Of a DNA stretch of 5,226 bases, positions 1 through 5,226 are shown one piece after another. The first letter of the stretch is position 1, and each line of letters starts with the position of its first letter. The position numbers and the translations under genes are program-made. A model generated the notes under the pieces. That model saw only the letters and a list, made by a program, of their open reading frames with translations. It did not search any database and had not been told where the DNA came from. This DNA is from an uncultured Veillonella sp. (GTDB lineage: Bacteria > Bacillota > Negativicutes > Veillonellales > Veillonellaceae). The stretch is from contig NZ_UQYC01000099.1 in assembly GCF_900545205.1 (NCBI RefSeq), positions 1-5,226 of the forward strand, read 5' to 3'.

Positions 1-339
1 CGACTCTTTGAAAACTCTATTTTAGAGGTTAATAAAGGCATTATCGAGGCTGCACAATCGATGGGGGCATCCCATTTTGAAGTGATTTGGCATTTCCTTT
101 TACCAGAGGCAAAGGGTTCACTTATCTTATCTATTACGACCGGTACTATTGGTCTAATCGGTGCTACTGCTATGGCTGGTGCTATTGGTGCAGGTGGTGT
201 AGGTGATTTGGCTCTCACCTATGGTTATGAACGGTTGAATTTCCCATTGATGCTATTTACCGTTGTTATTTTAATTATTTTCGTTCAAATTATTCAAACA
301 ATAGGTAACTACTTTGCACGTCGTGCGCGTCGTTCCTGA
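1..339 (+). CDS. metI: Methionine ABC transporter permease, MetI type (C-terminal part, 5' end outside window)
   Basis: This is the inner-membrane permease of a MetNIQ-type importer, forming the channel that MetN powers and MetQ feeds. The frame is open from base 1 and gives 112 residues before TGA at 337-339. MetI proteins are about 215-220 residues long, so roughly the N-terminal half is missing. The cytoplasmic coupling (EAA) loop is clear: IIEAAQSMGAS at visible residues 14-24, followed by the conserved LLPEA at 33-37. This is the segment that docks on the ATPase. Two hydrophobic membrane segments follow (about residues 40-62 and 83-104), with the family's glycine-rich GAIGAGGVGDLA stretch between them. 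The protein ends in a basic tail (ARRARRS). An ATG at 61-63 lies inside the EAA loop and is not the real start. The metQ-like gene follows after 54 bases on the same strand, which fits one operon. Family assignment is firm; methionine as substrate is inferred from family and context. Confidence 0.9.
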   Translation, partial: RLFENSILEVNKGIIEAAQSMGASHFEVIWHFLLPEAKGSLILSITTGTIGLIGATAMAGAIGAGGVGDLALTYGYERLNFPLMLFTVVILIIFVQIIQTIGNYFARRARRS

Positions 340-380
340 TTTGATGACATAGATTTTGGTTATATTGATTGTGAAAGTAT

Positions 381-386
381 AGGAGG
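381..386 (+). promoter_or_regulatory. Ribosome binding site of the metQ-like gene
   Basis: AGGAGG is a full Shine-Dalgarno match, seven bases before the ATG at 394. It fixes the start so that a complete lipoprotein signal peptide is made. A strong site here would help produce more binding protein than permease from one message, as is usual for ABC importers. I saw no convincing separate promoter in the 54-base gap. Confidence 0.85.
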
Positions 387-393
387 ATGTACT

Positions 394-1218
394 ATGAAAT
401 TTAAGAAACTTCTTGCCCTTGGTGCGGCATTAGTATTTAGCGTAGCTTTTATCGCAGGCTGCGGCTCAAACAATAGCGATAATGGTGCTAAAAAAGAATT
501 ATCCTATAGTAAGTCTCAAGGTCCTTACTCTGAATTATTTGAAAAAGGTGTTAAACCAATTTTGGAAAAACAAGGCTATACCTTTAAAGGTGTAGATATG
601 TCTGACTTGGTACAAGCGGACCAAGTGTTGAGCGATGGTGAAGTAGATTTCAACGTTGAACAACATACAGCATACATGAAAAACTTTAACGAAAAACAAA
701 ATGGTCATCTTGTAGCGTTGACTCCAATTCCAACTGTACCAGCGGGTATCTTTAGCGGTTCCAAAACATCTTTAGACCAAGTGGCAGATGGTGATACTAT
801 TGCAGTACCAAATGATGCATCTAACATGGCTCGTGCCTATGCGTTGTTGCAAAAAATCGGTTGGATTAAACTTGATCCTAACAAAGATTTAGCGACAGTA
901 ACACAAGCAGATATTATTGAAAATCCTAAACATCTTAAATTTACAGAAATGAAATCCCTTACAATTCCTTCTGTACGTACTGATTTTGACTATATTGTTA
1001 TTACTGGTGCTATCATCTATAATGCAAAAATTGATCCTAAAACTGCATTAGCAAATGAAGATGTATTACCACAATGGTTGTTACAAGTAGTAGTTAACGA
1101 GAAAAATAAAGATGCACAATGGGCAAAAGACATTGTAGCAGCTTACCACTCTCAAGAATTCAAAGACTACATGGAAAAAAATAACAACGGCCTATGGTTC
1201 GTACCAAAAGGTGAATAG
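394..1218 (+). CDS. metQ: MetQ/NlpA-family substrate-binding lipoprotein
   Basis: This is the extracytoplasmic binding protein of the same importer, 274 residues, tethered to the membrane by a lipid. The start is set by AGGAGG at 381-386, seven bases before the ATG. The signal peptide has basic residues (K2, K4, K5), a hydrophobic core and a lipobox IAGC ending at Cys23, the predicted lipidation site. Family landmarks are visible. QH lies at 90-91 within the usual D-x-N-x-x-QH pattern. VPND at 138-141 is followed by N144 and R147, and then LLQKIGWIKL, matching the MetQ hinge region. Length fits the family (about 265-280). One departure stands out: where E. coli MetQ, as I recall it, has Asn in VINTTY, a ligand-contacting position, this protein has Thr204 (IVITGA). 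The substrate could therefore be methionine, a methionine derivative, or another small amino acid or peptide. The gene follows the permease gene and precedes a strong terminator, so it is the last gene of its operon. Confidence 0.9.
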   Translation: MKFKKLLALGAALVFSVAFIAGCGSNNSDNGAKKELSYSKSQGPYSELFEKGVKPILEKQGYTFKGVDMSDLVQADQVLSDGEVDFNVEQHTAYMKNFNEKQNGHLVALTPIPTVPAGIFSGSKTSLDQVADGDTIAVPNDASNMARAYALLQKIGWIKLDPNKDLATVTQADIIENPKHLKFTEMKSLTIPSVRTDFDYIVITGAIIYNAKIDPKTALANEDVLPQWLLQVVVNEKNKDAQWAKDIVAAYHSQEFKDYMEKNNNGLWFVPKGE

Positions 1219-1251
1219 AATTTAGGAAACGTGCTATGTATGAGCACAAAT

Positions 1252-1293
1252 AAAAGAACCACTGATAAGTTGTAGCTTATCAGTGGTTCTTTT
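1252..1293. terminator. Bidirectional intrinsic terminator between convergent operons
   Basis: There is a perfect 18-bp inverted repeat. The left arm AAAAGAACCACTGATAAG (1252-1269) and the right arm CTTATCAGTGGTTCTTTT (1276-1293) are separated by a 6-base loop, TTGTAG. Rightward transcripts end in UUCUUUUGUUGUUU. Leftward transcripts end in UUCUUUUAUUUGUG. Both tails are U-rich, so the hairpin can end the metI-metQ transcript from the left and the ABC exporter transcript from the right. It lies 33 bases after the metQ stop and 66 bases beyond the exporter stop at 1360. A weaker 5-bp hairpin (GTGCT at 1231-1235 with AGCAC at 1243-1247) sits just to its left and is probably incidental. Nothing else is apparent between 1294 and 1359. 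Confidence 0.92.
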
Positions 1294-1359
1294 GTTGTTT
1301 GTGGAGCAATCTGAAGACAAAATCACGCCTAATTTTAAATAGCGAGTAATCTCTTTGTT

Positions 1360-3117
1360 CTATAGGGTCATACCTGCTGCATAGTTTTCATAGAGTTCTT
1401 TATAGTGACCACCACGTTCGATCAGTTCGTGATGTGTCCCTTGTTCTACAATGGTACCGTTTTCTACTACGAGTAGGAAGTCCGCATTTTTTATTGTAGA
1501 CAAGCGATGGGCGATGACGATACTTGTACGTCCCTTAAGGAGGGTATTCATAGCTTTTTGAACCTCTACCTCGGTCCGCGTATCTACGTTAGCCGTCGCT
1601 TCGTCTAGGATGAGAATAGTTGGATCCGCCAAGAAGGCACGAGCGATGGTGATTAATTGCCGTTGGCCTTGTGATAGGTCATCGCCACCTCGTTTGAGAA
1701 CTGTATCATATCCATCTGGTAAGGTGCGAATGAAATGATCTGCCATAGCGAGTTTGGCAACATATTCAATCTCTTCACGACTAGCATTTGGTTTGCCGTA
1801 GCCAATATTATCGGCGATAGTGCCCGTGAAAATCCAAGCATCTTGTAATACCATACCTACCGTATTGTGTAAGCTTTCACGAGACACATCGCGAATATCG
1901 ATACCGTCGATGGTGATGCGGCCATTTATAATGTCATAGAAGCGCATGATAAGGTTTACCAAGGTAGATTTACCAGCACCTGTAGGACCTACGATGGCCA
2001 CCATGGAGCCACCAGGGATGTGGATGTTGATATCCTTCATAAACACATTGGACGGCGTATAGCCAAAATCAACATGCTCAAAATCGATTGTGCCTGGATG
2101 TGTTGTTGTATCACCCAATGTTTTATTTCCCTTATCGATTTCGGATGGGGTATCAACGACTTCGTAAATACGGCCCAAGGCTGCAGAAGTTTCTTGGAAT
2201 TTGGTGAGGATATAGGAACTGCGAGATAGAGGGTCCGAAACTTGACCTACATAGAGGAAGAAGGCTTGGATATCACCGATGGAAATAGAACCTCGTAACA
2301 CCATGAGACCCCCTTGAATTGCAACAAGGCAATAGGTGATTTGATTTAAAAACTTAACGAGTGGTTCTACGAGCTGACTGGTGAAAGCCGCGCTTCTCAT
2401 ACTTTTAAATAGATTGTCGTTCAGAATATTTACTTGGTTAGTCGTAGTTTCTTCAAGACCAAAGGTTTGGATAATCGGTTTTCCTACTACAATTTCCTCT
2501 ATGCCACTGTTGAAAGCTCCTAAGGCACTTTGGTTTTTGAGATAGACCCGACGAGCCCGTTTAGAGAGCCATGTTAAACATAGGATACCAATACAAATAA
2601 TGGCGATGATAGAGATGCCTAGCATAGGGCTGATCCAAATCATCATAGCCGTGGCACCTATAATGCCGATAATGGCAGATACAAGGCCAGGTACGCCTTC
2701 ACCTATGGTTTCTGCAACAGCATCTAAGTCAGAGGTGAGGCGGCTTAGCAAATCCCCACGTTGGTGATCGTGAAAGTACTCGATAGGTAGTGAGTATAAA
2801 TGAGTACTCATGCGTGTGCGTAAAGCGAGTACTGTTTTTGAACCGATAGAGGCCATCATGTATTCGCCAAAGTAGGTGAATAAGGCGTGACCCCCATAAA
2901 TGGCAATAAGCCATAGGATGATTGTATCAATGGAGGCGAAAATTGTATTAATGTCTTGGTCTGTTTGTAAGCCACTAACAATAGCATCTACGACCTTGCC
3001 AAGTAATACTGGCGCTGATACCTCAAACATAGCTGCTGTAATAAGCTCTAAGATGAGTAGTGCTAGCCAACCCCATTGGCTTTTAGACTCCATCAGGAAG
3101 CGGTGTAATGGGCTCAT
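1360..3117 (-). CDS. ABC exporter half-transporter with canonical catalytic residues (MdlB / TM288 / LmrD-like)
   Basis: This is an inner-membrane ABC exporter subunit of 585 residues with one transmembrane domain fused to one ATPase domain. It is normally paired with a second, different half. Six membrane segments are visible at about 16-38, 64-86, 143-163, 165-184, 256-275 and 278-300. The ATPase domain runs from about 343 to 580. Its motifs are A-loop Tyr353, Walker A GPTGAGKST (377-385), Q-loop Gln425, signature LSQGQ (481-485), Walker B ILILDE with catalytic Glu506, a D-loop TANVD, and switch His537 in IAHRLST. LSQGQ in place of LSGGQ, with intact Glu and His, is typical of the catalytic partner in heterodimeric exporters. 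The ATG overlaps the stop of the upstream half by four bases (ATGA), which implies coupled translation. The substrate cannot be told from sequence; multidrug or lipid export is only a family-level guess. Because the partner gene carries a stop codon, this protein may lack a functional partner. Confidence 0.93.
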   Translation of the reverse strand: MSPLHRFLMESKSQWGWLALLILELITAAMFEVSAPVLLGKVVDAIVSGLQTDQDINTIFASIDTIILWLIAIYGGHALFTYFGEYMMASIGSKTVLALRTRMSTHLYSLPIEYFHDHQRGDLLSRLTSDLDAVAETIGEGVPGLVSAIIGIIGATAMMIWISPMLGISIIAIICIGILCLTWLSKRARRVYLKNQSALGAFNSGIEEIVVGKPIIQTFGLEETTTNQVNILNDNLFKSMRSAAFTSQLVEPLVKFLNQITYCLVAIQGGLMVLRGSISIGDIQAFFLYVGQVSDPLSRSSYILTKFQETSAALGRIYEVVDTPSEIDKGNKTLGDTTTHPGTIDFEHVDFGYTPSNVFMKDINIHIPGGSMVAIVGPTGAGKSTLVNLIMRFYDIINGRITIDGIDIRDVSRESLHNTVGMVLQDAWIFTGTIADNIGYGKPNASREEIEYVAKLAMADHFIRTLPDGYDTVLKRGGDDLSQGQRQLITIARAFLADPTILILDEATANVDTRTEVEVQKAMNTLLKGRTSIVIAHRLSTIKNADFLLVVENGTIVEQGTHHELIERGGHYKELYENYAAGMTL

Positions 3118-3121
3118 TCTG

Positions 3122-3130
3122 TCACCTCCT
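3122..3130 (-). promoter_or_regulatory. Ribosome binding site of the distal exporter subunit, inside the end of the upstream gene
   Basis: On the minus strand AGGAGGTGA lies just before the ATG at 3117, with AGGAGG seven bases from the start codon. It is embedded in the last codons of the upstream half-transporter, whose TGA overlaps the ATG. The site is strong enough for direct ribosome entry, so the downstream protein need not depend wholly on ribosomes arriving from the broken upstream frame. Confidence 0.8.
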
Positions 3131-3566
3131 GAGATGCTAGAATTTGTTTATATACTGTAGAGGTTGCAGCTAATTCATCATGCGTACCATACCCTGCTAC
3201 TTGACCTCGATTGATGATTAAGATATGGTCTGCTTTTTTAGCAGCACTTACTTTTTGCTCTACGGAGATGAGAGCAGGACGGTTATCCTTTTGTAATTCC
3301 TCGTGCAATGCTGTACGAACTGCACGTTCTGTGGTGCCGTCTAGCGCGGAGAAGCTATCGTCGAATATAAATAAATCTGGTTTGCGCACAAGAGCTCTAG
3401 CCATGGCTAGGCGTTGACGCTGGCCTCCCGATAGATTAGTACCACCTTGAGCAACCATATATTGGTAACCACCTTCAAGGCGATTAATAAATTCGTCTGC
3501 TCTTGAGAGACGGCACGCATTTTCTACATCTTGAGTGGTAATTTCTTGACTTGGTGCTGCACCATA

Positions 3567-3569
3567 TCA
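3567..3569 (-). other. In-frame premature stop codon (TGA) within the ATPase domain
   Basis: The minus-strand reading is AAT GTG TGA TAT GGT, giving N-V-stop-Y-G. In related exporters this segment usually reads N-[VI]-x-[YF]-G directly after the FTGT-V stretch, so exactly one codon is affected. Sense codons one base away include CGA, AGA, GGA, TCA, TTA, TGG, TGC and TGT. CGA to TGA (Arg to stop, a C-to-T transition) is the simplest guess. The rest of the frame shows no further decay, which points to a recent event or a base-call error. Confidence 0.9.
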
Positions 3570-4980
3570 CACATTCATCTCTACAGTGCCAGTGAATAAG
3601 TAAGCTCGTTGTGGCACATAGCCGATGCGGACACGCAAGTCATCCACATTCCATTCATAGATGGATTTACCTTCAAATAAAATATCTCCAGACTCGATGG
3701 AGAAGAGGCGAGGGATAAGGTTGGTGATTGTACTTTTACCAGATCCAATATCGCCCATAATAGCTAAGGTTTCGCCGTGATGTACGGTAAAGGAGATATT
3801 CTCTAGCGCAGAAGACTCCGCATTATCGTAACGGAACGTAACGTTGCGGAACTCTAAAAGTGGTATATCATCAGTTGCAGTTGGATTTTCCATAGTATTT
3901 TTGTTCTCCTCTTGGCAAGTGTCATGCCTTGCAGATGGAGAAGTTGAAGTGGTAATACTGTCATTATATGGTTCAGGGAATGTATCTGTGTTTTCATGTT
4001 CTAACAACTCTCGAATACGGGTGTAGCATACGATGGCTTCTGGAATGTCGATGATGACGAAAATGGCCATGAGCATGCTTAAGAGAATCAGGTTAGCGTA
4101 CTCGATAACGGCAATGATGTCACCTACTTGTAGAGAACCTAGACTGACGTTATAGCCACCGACCCAAAGAATGGCAACGGTACTCATATTAAATAGAATT
4201 AATATGGTCGGTAAACCGATGGCAAAGGTTTGGCGCAACCGCTTATTGAGTTGGGCCGTTTCTGTAAAAATACTAATTTCTTTTTCGTTTTCATAGGTTC
4301 TTCTGTTGAAAGCTCGAATCACTGGCATACCAACGATATGATCTCGAACTAGATCTGTAATATCATCTAATTTGAGTTGCATCGCCTTAATCAGTGGTAA
4401 GGCACGGCTTTCAATAAAGATAATAGTAAGTATCATACAAGCCATAACGGCGAGGATGACAAGGCCTAATTGCCAGCTTTTATAGAAGGTGAGCCCGAGG
4501 CCGACACAAATCATGAGGGGCATAGGGAGAATCATATTTAATCCTTCACCGAGAACGGATTGAATTTTCTCTACATCTCGGCTTGTGCGCATCAATATGG
4601 TGCCAGTACCGAAGTGTGTGAAGTCTCGAAGGGAGAAGTATTGTAAGGCTTTTACCAAATCATTGCGTAGTTCCTTGCCCATAGAGGCAGAAATGTGAGC
4701 ACTCATAGCAACACCTAAGATTGCGGATAATACTGTTAATAGTGCCACAACAAGCATGTTTATGCTAGAGCTAGTGATCATTTCTAAATCGCCACGGAGT
4801 ACGCCATCATTGATGATAAAGGCCGTTAGCGTTGGTATATATAATGTACCTGCCACAGTGAGTAACGAAAGGATCGATACGATGATGGTAGGAAACCATA
4901 ATGGTTTTATGTAATGTATAAATGGTTTCATTTAAATCCTTTTAGTAAATTGCATTAAATTAATAATTTTCGATATTTAT

Positions 4981-5029
4981 ATTATATTGCATAAAATTAA
5001 AAACGACTAGTTTAATAAAACCTATTATA
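4981..5029 (-). promoter_or_regulatory. Possible promoter region for the leftward exporter operon
   Basis: Two perfect TATAAT hexamers occur on the minus strand, at 4986-4981 and 5029-5024, 50 to 93 bases upstream of the start at 4931. The distal one has TTATTA (5052-5047) at 17-base spacing, only a 3/6 match to TTGACA. The proximal one has no recognisable -35 box. The region is so AT-rich that TATAAT by chance is plausible, so the exact promoter is uncertain. Confidence 0.28.
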
Positions 5030-5048
5030 AAAAGTTTAGTATCTATTA

Positions 5049-5059
5049 ATAACTGTTAT
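5049..5059. repeat. Short perfect dyad ATAAC-T-GTTAT in the divergent intergenic region
   Basis: The 11-base sequence ATAACTGTTAT has perfect 5-base arms around a central T. It overlaps the weak -35 candidate (5052-5047) of the leftward operon and lies upstream of the rightward promoter candidate. That placement would suit a regulator binding site. An AT-rich 11-mer dyad can also occur by chance, and no known operator is recognised. Confidence 0.3.
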
Positions 5060-5090
5060 GTTTTATGTTATGTACTGATATTAAAAATTT

Positions 5091-5099
5091 TGATATACT
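5091..5099 (+). promoter_or_regulatory. Likely extended -10 promoter for the rightward anion symporter gene
   Basis: TGATATACT consists of the TGn extension plus TATACT (5/6 match to TATAAT). No good -35 hexamer lies 16-18 bases upstream, which is common for extended -10 promoters. Transcription would begin near 5105, giving a leader of about 48 bases that contains the ribosome binding site at 5139-5144. A 19-base imperfect palindrome (5078-5096) runs into this -10 element and could be an operator. Confidence 0.45.
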
Positions 5100-5152
5100 A
5101 GACAAGCATTTTTTTTGCAATTTTTGTTTTGAAGTAGTAAGGAGAGTTTCTA

Positions 5153-5226
5153 ATGAAGTTGAATTGGAAATTATTCGCACCGCTTGTAGTAGCTATTCTT
5201 GTATGGCTCATCGGTGCTCCTGAAGG
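5153..5226 (+). CDS. Probable DASS/SLC13-family anion:sodium symporter (N-terminal fragment)
   Basis: Only the first 24 codons and two further bases are in the window. The start is supported by AAGGAG at 5139-5144, eight bases before the ATG. The visible protein begins MKLNWKLFAPLVV, continues as a hydrophobic membrane segment, and ends in LIGAPEG. A short polar start, one membrane helix and a P-x-PEG(L)-like motif are characteristic of the N-terminus of divalent anion:Na+ symporters (CitT, SdcS and relatives), which import dicarboxylates, citrate or sulfate. The family call rests on this short stretch, and the substrate cannot be judged. The gene diverges from the exporter operon across a 221-base AT-rich region and appears to have its own promoter. 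Confidence 0.6.
   Translation, partial: MKLNWKLFAPLVVAILVWLIGAPE

Larger units (their letters stand above)
3114..4931 (-). pseudogene. ABC exporter half-transporter with degenerate ATPase site (MdlA / TM287 / LmrC-like), interrupted by one in-frame TGA
   Basis: This frame would encode a 605-codon ABC half-exporter, but codon 455 is TGA (3569-3567). Both flanking open segments are in the same frame, with no shift. Residues 1-454 hold six membrane segments (about 13-41, 57-78, 132-150, 153-173, 236-258 and 272-296), an unusually polar Ser/Thr/Asp/Asn linker (about 312-356), A-loop Tyr368, Walker A GDIGSGKST (393-401) and Q-loop Gln441. The stop follows TGTVEMNV. The frame resumes with YGAAP and continues through LSGGQ (500-504), Walker B LFIFDD with Asp525 in place of the catalytic Glu, SALD (528-531), and VEQKVS, where Gln559 replaces the switch His. 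These substitutions are typical of the degenerate half of heterodimeric exporters and are not themselves damage. The start ATG at 4931 has AAAAGGA five bases upstream. The truncated product would have no signature, Walker B or dimer contacts, so loss of function is likely. A sequencing error or strain-specific mutation remains possible. Confidence 0.88.

Noticed and set aside
61..339. A 92-residue complete small protein starting at the ATG at 61.
   Set aside because: The same frame is open back to base 1 and encodes the first part of the EAA loop, so this is the end of the permease gene.
340..393. Internal promoter between the permease and metQ-like genes (TTGATG at 341-346).
   Set aside because: No -10-like hexamer lies at 16-18 bases; TATATT at 361-366 is only 14 bases away.
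2020..3417. Open frames on the plus strand and in other frames opposite the exporter genes.
   Set aside because: They lie wholly opposite well-supported ABC exporter coding sequence, lack ribosome binding sites, and their translations show no recognisable domain.
3114..3458. Separate 114-residue protein restarting at the ATG at 3458, with a weak AAGGTGG upstream.
   Set aside because: It starts within the ATPase domain, contains LSGGQ and Walker B but no Walker A or membrane part, and is in the same frame as the upstream segment. It is the tail of the interrupted gene. A split ATPase made of two fragments is conceivable but unsupported.
3552..3569. Selenocysteine recoding of the TGA, prompted by a small hairpin (TGGTG-CAG-CACCA) just downstream.
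   Set aside because: The stem is only 5 bp with a 3-base loop, has no GU-type apical loop as in bacterial SECIS elements, and the position is not a known redox or Cys site in ABC exporters. The hairpin is easily explained by the coding sequence.
5108..5130. T-rich run before the rightward gene as a terminator.
   Set aside because: No stable GC-containing hairpin precedes the T run, and it falls inside the likely leader of the symporter gene.

Overview
The window looks like a chromosomal segment from an AT-rich bacterium with Firmicutes-type signals: strong AGGAGG ribosome binding sites, a lipoprotein signal peptide and A/T-rich intergenic DNA. The protein sequences resemble those of Negativicutes such as Veillonella. 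That placement is inferred from general familiarity and not from any search.

Layout. Positions 1-339 (+) hold the C-terminal half of a MetI-type ABC permease that begins before the window. A 54-base gap with a strong ribosome binding site leads to a complete MetQ/NlpA-family substrate-binding lipoprotein (394-1218, +). These two are the end of a metNIQ-type methionine uptake operon, whose ATPase gene would lie upstream. A perfect 18-bp hairpin (1252-1293) separates this operon from a convergent operon on the minus strand and can serve as terminator for both.

The minus-strand operon (4931 down to 1360) encodes the two halves of a heterodimeric ABC exporter of the MdlA/MdlB, LmrCD, TM287/288 type. 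The promoter-proximal gene (4931-3114) carries one in-frame TGA codon at 3569-3567. The reading frame is otherwise intact over 605 codons. The stop falls inside the nucleotide-binding domain, after Walker A and the Q-loop and before LSGGQ and Walker B, so the gene is probably a recent pseudogene (or a sequencing error). The distal gene (3117-1360) is intact and overlaps its partner by ATGA. The two halves show the expected asymmetry. The broken half has degenerate catalytic residues (Asp for the catalytic Glu, Gln for the switch His) with a canonical LSGGQ. The intact half has canonical catalytic residues with a deviant LSQGQ.

Positions 4932-5152 form an AT-rich divergent intergenic region with a likely extended -10 promoter for the rightward gene and two small dyads. 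The first 24 codons of a probable DASS/SLC13-type anion:sodium symporter begin at 5153 and run off the window.

Nothing here amounts to a new system. The most notable items are the single nonsense codon in the degenerate exporter subunit and the altered ligand-site residue in the MetQ-like protein.
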